From NCBI RefSeq assembly GCF_007747995.1, contig NZ_CP036276.1, positions 3,897,001 through 3,961,000 on the forward strand: 64,000 nucleotides of DNA. Direction: 5' to 3'. This DNA is from Symmachiella dynata (GTDB lineage Bacteria; Planctomycetota; Planctomycetia; Planctomycetales; Planctomycetaceae). The position numbers were made by a program, and so were the translations under genes. The notes under the pieces are model-generated. The model saw only the letters and a program-made list of their open reading frames with translations, searched no databases and had not been told where the DNA came from. Shown here piece after piece: positions 1 to 8,386 of this stretch. Every line of letters starts with the position of its first letter. The first letter of the stretch is position 1.

Positions 1-7
1 TCTGGCA

Positions 8-427
8 ATGGATCTTCATCTTGGGTGGTGCGTCGGTTCTCTTTTTTTGATCACAGCCGCCGAGAGAGCACGTTTACGCAAATTGCTTGATCGACCGTGT
101 GCCGGTATCCATTGGCATCGCCGGTTTCCAACAGTCAAGCATGACGACATCCGTGAATTTCTCGCCTTATTCACTGAGGCGTTTGCCTTCGATTCCATTC
201 ATCGAAGCAAGTTCTCCCCCGACGATCAGCCCATGGCGTTGTATGAGGCTCGGTACATCCCACATCTGTCGATGGACGACCATTTTGAGTTCGAGTCTCT
301 CGATGAAGTGCTGGATTCCCGTTATGGGATCGATTTGTCATCCGTGTGGCACCAAGACATAACCCTAGGCGAACTCTTTGCCCTGACGCAACTTACAAGT
401 ACGCCCCGAGCCACCAAACTCTCTTAG
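8..427 (+). CDS. Hypothetical protein, possibly 5'-truncated by window edge
   Basis: A 139-residue reading frame begins seven bases into the window, so the true start may lie upstream. No signal peptide or membrane segment is evident beyond a short hydrophobic stretch near residue 12. The acidic C-terminal half (residues 78-125, FEFESLDEVLDSRYGI and following) has the composition of a real globular protein, which is why I favour coding. I do not recognise the family. The neighbours downstream are two leucine-rich-repeat genes on the opposite strand, converging on it, and they give no functional hint. Confidence 0.45.
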   Translation: MDLHLGWCVGSLFLITAAERARLRKLLDRPCAGIHWHRRFPTVKHDDIREFLALFTEAFAFDSIHRSKFSPDDQPMALYEARYIPHLSMDDHFEFESLDEVLDSRYGIDLSSVWHQDITLGELFALTQLTSTPRATKLS

Positions 428-460
428 GGACGCTCATTTGTGCCAATGCCTTGGCTGGCG

Positions 461-1015
461 TTATTCCGCTGGTGGTGTCCATATGATGCGGCAATCAGGT
501 AGAGCTTTTTGGAGTTTATCGATTCCGGCTTGAGTGACTCGAGTGTTGTCGAGGTCCAGAACTTCAAGGTTGGTCAATCCTTGGAGATGTTCAAGGCCAG
601 CATCACTGACTTGGGTGTTTGAAAGTCTAAGATCATAAAGGTTGGTAAGCTCTCGGAAATGTTCCAACTCCACATCGCTGACATGAGTGGTTCCGAGCGA
701 AAGTACGTATAGTTTGGTCAATCCTTGAAGATGCTTTAAGCCGGCATCACTGACTTGGGTGCCAGCTAAATCAACTGTAAGGACTCGCTCGAACGCTCCC
801 AAATACTCATCATCCACTGCATCAGGAATCCAGAAAGGACGAATGATTTGTGATTGCGTCTCTCCGCCAAGCATTCTAACCTCAGCAATGACTGTTTGAT
901 TGCGATGATACGGCAACCAGACCATCAACGCCCCACCGCTAATCAGCAACACCACGGCGATGAGCACCAGCGTGCCCGTGCGTGGTAGGCGGCTTTTGGG
1001 GGCAGAGTCAGTCAT
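461..1015 (-). CDS. Membrane-anchored leucine-rich repeat protein (copy 1)
   Basis: 184 residues. A basic N-terminus (SRLPRTGTL) is followed by one transmembrane segment (about residues 14-35), then an extracytoplasmic domain. From about residue 78 it carries leucine-rich repeats with the recurring pattern NTQVSDAGLEHLQGLTNLEVL, roughly 24 residues each, about four repeats. Such repeats usually bind proteins; no enzymatic residues are seen. It is a tandem paralogue of the next gene: both share the N-terminal anchor, the VDDEYL motif before the repeats and the ending LPDC+I-WTP. The two genes lie 32 bases apart on the same strand and probably arose by duplication. Partner unknown. Confidence 0.85.
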   Translation of the reverse strand: MTDSAPKSRLPRTGTLVLIAVVLLISGGALMVWLPYHRNQTVIAEVRMLGGETQSQIIRPFWIPDAVDDEYLGAFERVLTVDLAGTQVSDAGLKHLQGLTKLYVLSLGTTHVSDVELEHFRELTNLYDLRLSNTQVSDAGLEHLQGLTNLEVLDLDNTRVTQAGIDKLQKALPDCRIIWTPPAE

Positions 1016-1047
1016 GATGTACGCTCATTTGTGTCAGTGGTTCGACG

Positions 1048-1686
1048 TTATTCGGATGATGGTGTCCACTCGATTTTGCAATCGGGTAAGGATTGTCGGA
1101 GTTTCTCGATTCCTGCTTGCGTTACTTGGGTGTCCCCTAGCGACAGATTTTTTAGGTGGGTCAACCCACGAAGATGCTCAAGCCCGGCATCACTGACTCG
1201 TGTGTTTGTGAGTCCCAGGGTCTTAAGGTTGGCAAGCCCTTGAAGGCTTTCAAGTCCTACATTGCTGACTTGAGTGCCGTTGAGAGATAGACCTCGAAGG
1301 TTGGAAAGCCCTCGAAGATACACAAGTCCCGCATCACTGACGTGGGTGTTGGTGAGTGACAGGATTTCGAGATCGGCAAGCCCTTCGAGATGCTCAAACT
1401 CTGCAGGACTGATTTGGGCACCGGTTAATCTAATTTGAGTAACTCTTCCGAATACACTCAAATATTCATCATCTACTGAATCCGGCATCCAACTGGGGGG
1501 AAAAACCTCGGTCACAACATCACCACCCAACCGCTCAATCACCGAGGTCGCCCGCTGCCCACGATGATATTTCCTATACGGTTGCCACACCATCAACACT
1601 CCATCGCCAATCAGCAACACCACGGCGATGAGCAATAGCGTGCTCGTGCGTGGCAGGCGGCTTTGGGGCGATTGTGATTCGGTCAT
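1048..1686 (-). CDS. Membrane-anchored leucine-rich repeat protein (copy 2)
   Basis: 212 residues, paralogue of the gene just downstream. The N-terminal anchor (about residues 15-35, LLLIAVVLLIGDGVLMVW) is followed by a linker with the shared SVDDEYLSVFGRV motif and about five 24-residue leucine-rich repeats of the form NTRVSDAGLEHLRGLTHL. It has one repeat more than copy 1, consistent with repeat gain or loss after duplication. The likely role is protein-protein recognition at the outer face of the inner membrane; that is inference from the repeat family. It is probably transcribed first and copy 1 second. Confidence 0.85.
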   Translation of the reverse strand: MTESQSPQSRLPRTSTLLLIAVVLLIGDGVLMVWQPYRKYHRGQRATSVIERLGGDVVTEVFPPSWMPDSVDDEYLSVFGRVTQIRLTGAQISPAEFEHLEGLADLEILSLTNTHVSDAGLVYLRGLSNLRGLSLNGTQVSNVGLESLQGLANLKTLGLTNTRVSDAGLEHLRGLTHLKNLSLGDTQVTQAGIEKLRQSLPDCKIEWTPSSE

Positions 1687-1776
1687 GGCGAACGATCCTT
1701 TCCGCTCGGATTGTATCAGGGTCCAATCTAGGAGGGCAGAGGAATTGCGTGAGCAATACTTTTGCGGAGATAATGA

Positions 1777-2085
1777 TCTGCAACGTTATTCGCCAAGAAG
1801 ATCAAAGCCGGTCCTCTGGACACCGTGCCGCTGGATGAGAATCCGTATGCCGACTGGTCAGCCCACCTGTTCACGGTGGATCGCACCCAATACATCATTC
1901 TGTCAAACACGAAGTCGCTTTGTTCGTGCGTGATATTCGGTAAAGGAATCCCTGATCGGCTATCGCCCAAAGAACCCCCGTTCGATTCTGAACTGGCTTA
2001 CCGTTTTGAATGCCGTACACGGGCAGGATGGACTTTGCATCTACGATGTTTCTCAGATCATGAATCAGCGATTGAATTCTGCTGA
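1777..2085 (+). pseudogene. Remnant resembling DUF6933
   Basis: The frame reads SATLFAKKIKAGPLDTV then DENPYADWSAHLFTVDRTQY and ILSNTKSLCSCVIFGKGI, the pattern I associate with the N-terminal half of DUF6933 proteins. Two stop codons (1771-1776) lie just before it, removing the usual start; the only in-frame start is a GTG at 1825. The conserved C-terminal half is not visible after GKGI. I read it as a gene remnant with both ends lost. The family assignment is from memory of the motif. Confidence 0.4.
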
Positions 2086-2092
2086 CTTCGCC

Positions 2093-2263
2093 CTAGGTTT
2101 CTTTTGCGGAGGCTGCCACCTCCTGAGTCGTCTGCTTTTCCTCAGTGGGCTGATCTTTCGGCTGACTTTTTGTCAGTTGCCCACAAACCGTAGCCGTCAT
2201 TGTCGTCATGCCAATGACGAAGAAGCCGACCAGCCTCGGAGAACAAAGTGTGGTGCAGTTCAT
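2093..2263 (-). CDS. Small secreted hypothetical protein
   Basis: 56 residues from the ATG at 2263. The N-terminus is hydrophobic (PRLVGFFVIGMTTMTATVCG), consistent with a signal peptide, followed by a short polar tail rich in K, Q, E and T. Planctomycetes encode many such short exported proteins. No ribosome binding site of quality precedes the start, and a longer start at 2347 would run through a dispersed repeat copy. Function unknown; it could also be spurious. Confidence 0.35.
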   Translation of the reverse strand: MNCTTLCSPRLVGFFVIGMTTMTATVCGQLTKSQPKDQPTEEKQTTQEVAASAKET

Positions 2264-2310
2264 CGAATGTCTTTCGCAGGACCTAAGCGAGCCGCGATCG
2301 GCACAGAGAG

Positions 2311-2335
2311 TTGGAAGAGGGTTTGGCACGGGGAG
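2311..2335 (+). repeat. Dispersed repeat copy A
   Basis: One of five copies in this window of a short intergenic repeat with the core GAAGAGGGTTTGGCACGGGG. This copy matches the core exactly. Similarity to the copy at 8295 can be followed a few bases to each side. It lies in the roughly 350-base gap between the small secreted protein and the truncated sigma factor; nothing else is recognisable in that gap. Confidence 0.6.
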
Positions 2336-2610
2336 GCCGGTCGCCAATTAAAACTCCCCCTGCCCCTCCCGCGTCTGACGTCCCGATTTCATGTCTCCCC
2401 TGCTCTGCTGCGTTTAGTTTCAGACGGGCCAAAGCCGTGCGCTATCAAAACGTGCGTATCAAGCGGGGCCTTTGACGGACTGATCGGTCAGCGTGACATT
2501 CAACTCGCGTGCGCCCTTAGCTGCGGAATTTAGAAAAATCCCAAATTATTGAGAATATTGTGTTAAGTTCGGGGCCGATTGGCTAATGCCTAATATTAGA
2601 AGGGATAAAT

Positions 2611-3132
2611 ATGGTCCAACAGATCAAAGAGCAGGCTTTCTGCATGAGTGATCCGACGGTACATGACGCCACTCCCGAGCAACTTGATGAGGACTTCTGT
2701 CAAAAATTAGCCTCGGTGCAGAACATATTGTTGAGCTATGTCATCTCGCTTGTTCGGGACGTCGACACGGCACGTGACATCACTCAAGAGACCAACTTAG
2801 CGCTCTGGCGGAAGCGCCGCTCGTATTCACCTGCTGAGAGCTTCAATAGCTGGGCGCTACGATTTGCTCATCTCCAGACACTGGCGGCCCTGAAATCGCG
2901 CCGACGTGATCGTTTGGCATTTGATCAGGAGTTAATGGGGCAGTTGGCCAGTGAGGCAGCCGATGTCTATGGGGATCTCGAAGATCGCGTTCTAAAGCTG
3001 CGGGAATGTTTATCCCGGTTGCCCAGGCACCAGCACGACATCGTCTTGCTGCGGTATCACAACGAGTCCCAATTGACTGCAGAAGTTTCCCCGGGGGCAA
3101 ATACCATTGATTTTGAACTGACGTCGTCCTGA
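2611..3132 (+). pseudogene. ECF sigma-70 factor, truncated in region 4
   Basis: 173 residues preceded by a good Shine-Dalgarno (AGAAGGGA). Sigma region 2 is clear: LLSYVISLVRDVDTARDITQ then ALWRKRRSYSP, and NSWALRFAHLQTLAALKSRR. Region 4 begins at about residue 136 (CLSRLPRHQHDIVLLRYHNE) but the helix-turn-helix expected next is missing; the last 20 residues are unlike the family and the frame stops. Region 4 recognises the -35 element, so this copy is probably non-functional. This ECF type often sits before a FecR-like gene in planctomycetes; none is present here. A sequencing error near 3060-3080 is an alternative. Confidence 0.7.
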
Positions 3133-3423
3133 CAGTCCTGGGAGGTCCGGACAACAGTAGGCTCCCGGCGGTTTGCCTTTTATTCGATCCCAGCTGGGTA
3201 CATAGTGATGAATGGGCGTGTTTCGTAACATTCAAACGTCAGCAGTGCCGGTTGACAGGTCGATGTCGATGCGGGAGAGGGAACGATTGATTCAGTTGTC
3301 CAAAGAGTCTGACTCAGTGCATCCCGAGAGTGTGCCAGCTTCTGCTCGGCACGTACGCTGCCGTTCCCGTTGATCGTTGAGACCTGACTCAACTGCAACA
3401 AGTTCGACAAGGAAAGTAACCCA
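3133..3423. other. Intergenic region, no gene recognised
   Basis: About 290 bases between the truncated sigma factor and the sulfatase. Short frames exist on both strands but none has family resemblance or a convincing start. It may hold the lost 3' part of the sigma gene and the promoter of the sulfatase gene. Confidence 0.4.
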
Positions 3424-4776
3424 ATGAGACGTTTGAGCTTCTGCATCGCGCTGATCACTTACTTGAATGCTCTTGCCGCACCCCAAGTCGTTCGCGGGGA
3501 GGAACAAACGGAGCTTTCTCAAACGGCAAAGCCGCCGAATCTGTTGTTCATTTTGACTGACCAACACCGACAGGACGGTGTGGGGGCATATGGCCTGAGT
3601 TCTGTCAAGACGCCACACATTGACCGTCTAGCTATCGATGGAATTCGTTTTGAGCTCGCCTATGCAGCTCAGCCTGTCTGTTCTCCCAATCGCGCTTCGA
3701 TTTTCTCGGGATTGTATCCGCATGGGCATGGCGTGCCGGAGAATAATATCCCTCTTCCCGAAAAAGTTGTGACGTTTGCAAATCGGCTGCAGTCTGCCGG
3801 CTACGAGACCGGCTACTTTGGAAAGTGGCATCTTGGTCGCCGCTTTGGAACGGGCTTTGAACAGTTCCCGGAATATCCAGCAGACGGACGTGGGAAGGAT
3901 CATTATTTCATCATGGCCGATGGCAGTCGACGATATGCACCTGACGTGTTGACGGATGATGCGATCGAATTTCTCCGCAAGAAACGGGACCGTCCTTTCT
4001 TTGCAATGTTGAGCTACTATCCCCCGCATCCACCTTATTCGGTTCCGCAGAAATATGAGGATCTTTATCTCAAGGACTATCCTGATGAGCCGTTGAGGCG
4101 TAGTTATTACGGAATGTGCACGAAAGTGGACGAACAGATCGGCCGTTTGCTGGATGTTCTTGATGAATTGGATGTGCGGGACAATACGCTCATCGTGTTC
4201 ACCACGGAACACGGACACTTCTTTCAGGGGGGAGGGGGACGAGGCGACCGCCTAGACAAACGGAGTCTCAAACGAGCCTGCTATGATGAAGCCGCTCGGA
4301 TTCCCCTAGTCATGTGTCTGCCCGGTGTGATTCCCGACGGGCAGACGAGCCGTCAGCTGATTTGCTCGGTGGATCTCAAGCCGACGCTGCTCAATCTACT
4401 TGGGCTTGAAATCCCTGAAAACCTGCACGGACATGACCTGAGTGAGGTTGTCCGGGGGCGCGTCAAGCAACTTCGCAACTATCTCGTCTTTGTCAATGTG
4501 CCGTTCGTCGAACAGCCTGAGCGCGGACTGGAGCGTTGCGTCCGCAATGACCAGTGGAAGCTCATTCTGTCCGATACGGTCAACCCCGAACTCTACGACA
4601 TGCACAACGATCCCCAAGAGCATCACAACCTTTATGAGCAGAGGCGGGACAGTCCAGTAGTTCGGGGGCTGGTCAATGACTTGGCCGAATGGTCCGACGA
4701 AGTTCATGATCCGCTGACGCCACAGCTGATCAATCAGCTCGCACCATCTGAGGCCGGCATCCAACAATCTCCCTGA
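3424..4776 (+). CDS. Secreted S1-family sulfatase
   Basis: 450 residues, close to the usual length of type I sulfatases, which hydrolyse sulfate esters on polysaccharides or small substrates after Cys is oxidised to formylglycine. A signal peptide covers residues 1-25. The metal-binding start NLLFILTDQHRQDG is near residues 39-52. The active-site motif CSPNR (residues 86-90) fits the C-x-P-x-R consensus, so maturation by a formylglycine-generating enzyme is expected. YFGKWHLG (near 120) is the second family signature and TTEHGHFF (near 260) replaces the usual D-H-G metal motif. ATGAGACGT at 3424 was chosen for the clean signal peptide. It probably forms a unit with the next gene 90 bases on. 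The substrate cannot be read from sequence. Confidence 0.93.
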   Translation: MRRLSFCIALITYLNALAAPQVVRGEEQTELSQTAKPPNLLFILTDQHRQDGVGAYGLSSVKTPHIDRLAIDGIRFELAYAAQPVCSPNRASIFSGLYPHGHGVPENNIPLPEKVVTFANRLQSAGYETGYFGKWHLGRRFGTGFEQFPEYPADGRGKDHYFIMADGSRRYAPDVLTDDAIEFLRKKRDRPFFAMLSYYPPHPPYSVPQKYEDLYLKDYPDEPLRRSYYGMCTKVDEQIGRLLDVLDELDVRDNTLIVFTTEHGHFFQGGGGRGDRLDKRSLKRACYDEAARIPLVMCLPGVIPDGQTSRQLICSVDLKPTLLNLLGLEIPENLHGHDLSEVVRGRVKQLRNYLVFVNVPFVEQPERGLERCVRNDQWKLILSDTVNPELYDMHNDPQEHHNLYEQRRDSPVVRGLVNDLAEWSDEVHDPLTPQLINQLAPSEAGIQQSP

Positions 4777-4866
4777 TATGGCGACGGATGGTTGGTTGGT
4801 GTATTCTGCCATATTGTCTATAGCGGGGCATTCCAGAATCGGCACTTTGAGGAAGCACAATATCTG

Positions 4867-6336
4867 ATGAAAAATTCTGAATCATCAACTCACCGGCGGC
4901 GGTTTCTGAAATCAGTCGTGGCCGGTGTTGCAATTGGATCGTCTGGTGTGCAGGTTCGTTTGGCAGAGGGAGCTGACAATCAGAAAGGCCAGACACCGGC
5001 GTCATTTCCAGAGATCGCCAAAGGTGAAGTCCTTCGCACAGATGGTGAGCTTGTTGCTGAGAATGCACTTCGTGAGTCAGCGCGCACGATTCCGGTCGCT
5101 GGCCGGAGCGATGTGCTCGTCTGTGGCGGCGGGCCGGCTGGAATTGGCGCAGCTCTGGCGGCGGCTCGTGCCGGAGCGAGTGTGCAGCTCATTGAAGTCG
5201 GCGGTTGTCTGGGAGGGGTTTGGACGGCCGGACTGCTGACCAAAATTCTCAATGGCGGGGGGAAAGCAGGAGTCATGCAAGAACTCCTCTCCGACTTGGC
5301 TGAGCGCGGTAGTTCCGTCGCGCGGGAGACATCCGGAACCGTCTACGACCCGGAGTTGATGAAGCTGCTGCTTGAGGAAAAGTGCATTGAAGCGGGTGTG
5401 AAAATCCAGTTACATACACGGCTCGTGGGAACCGTCACCAATCAGAAGAATCAGATTGTCGCGATCATCACGGAATCAAAATCGGGTCGGCAGGCCTGGG
5501 TGGCACAGCGATTCATCGATTGCTCCGGCGATGGCGATTTGGCTGCACAGGCGGGATGCCAGTTTGACGTTGGCATCGGCTCCCAGTGCGAATGCCAACC
5601 GATGTCACTGATCGCGCTGCTCACAGGGATTGAACCGTCGGAGGTTACGGAATTCATACGAGAAAATGGATCAGCGGCCAAATCTCGATTGCTAAAACTC
5701 ATGCGGGGGGCAGGAATCAAACCTTCCTATCGCGCTCCCACGCTTCGGCATCTGCATAGCGGCATCTTTTCGCTGATGACGAATCATGAGTACGGGGTTT
5801 CTGCGACAGATGCCGGCCAGGTTACCGAAGCGACGATTCGCGCCCGCGCCGAAGTGCATGCCATCGTTCATGATCTCAGAAAACTTGGCGGACCATGGAG
5901 CAATCTTGCAGTCGTGTCGTCGGCGGAACAAATTGGTGTTCGTGAAGGCCGCCGCATTCGCGGCCGCTACACCATTACCGGCAATGATATTATCACCGGA
6001 TTGCGACACAAAGATGCGGTCTGTCGGGCGAATTTTGCCATCGATGTTCACAACGTATTCCCCGATGGTTCGAATCCTGCTGACGTGAAGCGTTATCGAT
6101 CTGCGGGGGTCAAGGCATATGACATTCCGCTTCCCGCACTGATCGCGGCTGATGTGGACGGTTTGATGATGGCCGGCCGCTGCATCAGCGGTGACTTCAT
6201 CGCTCACTCAAGCTACCGCGTGACCGGGAATTCTGTGCCCATGGGCGAAGCAGCTGGTTTGACGTCCGTTGCGTCCCTCAAACAAGGAGTCATGCCACAT
6301 GAACTCTCCTGGGACACGGTCCAGAAGGCTACCTAA
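4867..6336 (+). CDS. Tat-exported FAD-dependent oxidoreductase
   Basis: 489 residues. A twin-arginine signal (RRRFLK, residues 10-15, then a hydrophobic run) indicates folded export with bound cofactor. The Rossmann dinucleotide motif VLVCGGGPAGIGAALAAARA lies near residues 83-102, followed by an acidic end of beta-2. The C-terminal part has MMAGRCISGDFIAHSSYRVT and NSVPMGEAAG, typical of the FAD_oxidored family (PF12831). Such proteins are common beside sulfatases and glycosidases in planctomycetes, suggesting oxidation of a sugar or related substrate; the substrate is inferred only. The ATG at 4867 was preferred because it places the Tat signal at the N-terminus. Confidence 0.88.
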   Translation: MKNSESSTHRRRFLKSVVAGVAIGSSGVQVRLAEGADNQKGQTPASFPEIAKGEVLRTDGELVAENALRESARTIPVAGRSDVLVCGGGPAGIGAALAAARAGASVQLIEVGGCLGGVWTAGLLTKILNGGGKAGVMQELLSDLAERGSSVARETSGTVYDPELMKLLLEEKCIEAGVKIQLHTRLVGTVTNQKNQIVAIITESKSGRQAWVAQRFIDCSGDGDLAAQAGCQFDVGIGSQCECQPMSLIALLTGIEPSEVTEFIRENGSAAKSRLLKLMRGAGIKPSYRAPTLRHLHSGIFSLMTNHEYGVSATDAGQVTEATIRARAEVHAIVHDLRKLGGPWSNLAVVSSAEQIGVREGRRIRGRYTITGNDIITGLRHKDAVCRANFAIDVHNVFPDGSNPADVKRYRSAGVKAYDIPLPALIAADVDGLMMAGRCISGDFIAHSSYRVTGNSVPMGEAAGLTSVASLKQGVMPHELSWDTVQKAT

Positions 6337-6364
6337 TTTCACGAGCTCGAGGATGGCGATGATC

Positions 6365-6600
6365 GATTGCGGTAGGGGCGACCCTTTCGGGCCGCCCGCC
6401 GTGCAAATCCGTATGTGAGGGATTACCGCATACGGCTCCTCCCTTGAGTCGGGCGCGAAACCGAACGTCGGGGTAGAGGTGAAAAATGCGGAACAGGTGC
6501 TTGCGAACCAAGCGTTGCTTGCGTTTCCAAGTCCAGCGCTGTCGGCCCCGCTGACTGCGCATGGAACGCTGTCTTACTAACACACCCTGAAATCGATCCG
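6365..6600 (-). mobile_element. Group II intron 3' remnant (RT C-terminus, domain V/VI)
   Basis: On the minus strand, 6438-6404 reads GAGCCGTATGCGG, a four-base turn, then a strand containing CATACGG. This is the domain V hairpin of bacterial group II introns with a perfect 7-bp CCGTATG/CATACGG stem. A second GC-rich hairpin follows (GGCGGCCC-GAAA-GGGTCGCC, about 6393-6374), in the place of domain VI. Just before domain V the frame encodes RIFHLYPDVRFRARLKG, which resembles the last residues of group II reverse transcriptases. The rest of the RT and the 5' intron domains are absent, so this is a dead 3' fragment. The exact 3' boundary is uncertain. Confidence 0.65.
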
Positions 6601-6612
6601 GCAGCGTGCCGT

Positions 6613-6935
6613 TTAGAACTCGCCGATGATTTCGCCACCCGAGCGAGTCCAGAGCGCGCGATAGAGTGTCTCGTCAATCGAATCTCCCGCTCCACGGACG
6701 CTCCCATCCATCAACAGGACATTGGCAATGCCGGAGTGATAGCTGCGGGCAGCGGTTAGTTTTGACGAGCCGGAGATCGCATCGGGGATCTGGCTGTTGG
6801 GCGTCAAGAATCCGTTCATCACCGGGCCAAAGGGAACAGTCCCTCGCAGCCAGGCGGTTAATCGAAAGCCTTCCGTATTCGCATAGGGAGGTGCGGCGGC
6901 AACTTCAGCGTAGCCCCCTTCGGCAACCATAATAA
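6613..6935 (-). pseudogene. C-terminal remnant of a DUF1559 (H-X9-DG) protein
   Basis: The frame ends with SYHSGIANVLLMDGSVR, RALWTRSGGEIIGEF and stop. The H-(9)-DG spacing and the terminal GGEIIGEF are the hallmarks of DUF1559 pilin-like proteins. Upstream similarity runs back to about MVAEGGYAE near 6930 and then stops. The N-terminal prepilin part and most of the body are missing; beyond 6937 the opposite strand encodes an unrelated transporter fragment. The frame stays open on this strand up to 7776, but that part is the shadow of the permease. Confidence 0.75.
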
Positions 6936-6936
6936 A

Positions 6937-8178
6937 ATGCATCGCCTCGGCGCTTCTGATGTGTGGTACGCCAGTTACCGCGTGCCGCGTACGGCTCGAA
7001 TCGGTTACAAGCTCGCACTGGATGCCATGGCACCCCGTTCGCAATCGGATACGGACCGGGCCTTCCCACTGCCGCTCGTCGTCCTGGGGTTGGGATTGAT
7101 TGGTGTCAATCCTGAACAATGCCTGCCCATTGTCGTCGAGCAACCACGGTTGTTGCAGGATCTGACTGAAAGTGCCGAACGCGCTTCGGTGACCCGCCAG
7201 GACAACATCGTAATTGTGGGCATCGATCCGGAACGCGGCTTCGGCACGGACCATCCGCTGTTCCAACTGGACTGGGTAGCCGGTTCGGCGGAAGAGGCGG
7301 TGAAACAAATGCGTCAAAGTCGTGCTTGCATCGTGCCCGATCACTTTCTGACTGAGACCGGACTGCAGGTGGGTGATGGGTTCGATCTCGTTCCGCCGGA
7401 CCGGCCCGAGAAACCAGTGCTCTATACCATTGCCGGAGCGGTTCGGCTTCCCGGTTGGCATTGGCAGACCAAACTCACTGGCTTTCGGTCTCGGACGCAT
7501 CGTGCGGCGGCACTGGCGTTTGCCAATTATGACCTGGTGGCTGAAGATTTTGACTTCCCTGTCGCGACACATGTCTGGTTGAACTATACCAATTCGCAGG
7601 CAGACCCCGATAAGATTGCTACTGCTGCCCAGACAATTCATGACAGCAGTTCGCAGCGCAATCCCTCGCAGATGAGCGGCAACGGCGAAGAACCAACAGT
7701 ACGCATCATGCCTGTAGAAGCCATACGCGACATGACAGGAACCAATGCCGCCAGGTGGATTTGGGCGATCAGCCAACTACCGATCCTGGCCACAGCCATT
7801 GCGGCGATTGGCGTGCTGAATGTTATTTTGGCTTCGGTGCGATCCCGGCAGTGGGAGCTGGGCGTGCTGCGCTCGATTGGGATTTCGCAATCGGAGATCA
7901 TCCGCTCCATTTTGGCCGAAGGCCTGTTGATTGGTATTGTGGCGAGCCTGCTCAGTCTTGGCTTTGGAATCATGGCTGGTTGGTGCGGTTGCGGGATAGC
8001 GCAATACGTCAGCTTTTTTGGAGGTCTGCATCCCGCGCTGCAAGTGCCGTGGCTGGCAATCGGTGTCGGTTTGTTGTTTGTTTGTGGGCTATCTGTGTTG
8101 GCCGCACTCTGGCCCGCCCTGGCAATCGGCCGCTTGCGCCCGCTGATGTTACTCGAACGTGGCGGAATCGCGGGGTGA
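6937..8178 (+). pseudogene. 5'-truncated FtsX/MacB-type ABC permease
   Basis: Open frame of 413 residues. From about residue 85 it reads like the periplasmic core of an FtsX-like permease (IVGIDPE, ETGLQVGDGFDLVPP, TIAGAVRLPGW). The C-terminus has three hydrophobic segments: about 278-300, then 326-350 after the ELGVLRSIGISQSEIIRSIL loop, and 378-400, which is the FtsX domain (PF02687). The N-terminal transmembrane helix that every such permease needs is absent; the first 40 or so residues have no similarity and begin exactly where the DUF1559 remnant on the other strand ends. No ATPase gene adjoins. I call it a remnant joined at a rearrangement junction near 6936; residual expression is possible. 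Confidence 0.7.
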
Positions 8179-8294
8179 GCCCAAGGTGGCAATTGTGCTC
8201 CAACGTGCGGTATGCAAAACCAGCGACGAGGCGACCGTCTCGTTGAGGCACTGAAATAGGCCCATCTGCGCGGTCGAAAAACCAACTTCAAAAA

Positions 8295-8319
8295 GTTCGA
8301 AGAGAGTTTGGCACGGGGA
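8295..8319 (+). repeat. Dispersed repeat copy B
   Basis: Copy of the intergenic repeat: GTTCGAAGAGAGTTTGGCAC followed by GGGGA. It sits between the end of the permease remnant and the 3' end (8387) of the minus-strand sigma factor gene. Confidence 0.6.
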
Positions 8320-8386
8320 ATGTATCGCACGAACTGAAGCGGGGCCGGCGTTTACCTGCGGGTGCTACGGGCGATCGGCTTTCTGG

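Noticed and set aside
2006-2533. 175-codon plus-strand frame
   Set aside because: It has no family resemblance, crosses the dispersed repeat and overlaps the small minus-strand gene; composition is not protein-like.
5692-6207. 171-codon minus-strand frame inside the FAD oxidoreductase
   Set aside because: It is antisense to a well-conserved gene and has no motif.
6613-7776. 387-codon minus-strand frame
   Set aside because: Only its last hundred codons have protein similarity (DUF1559). The rest is the antisense shadow of the permease frame.
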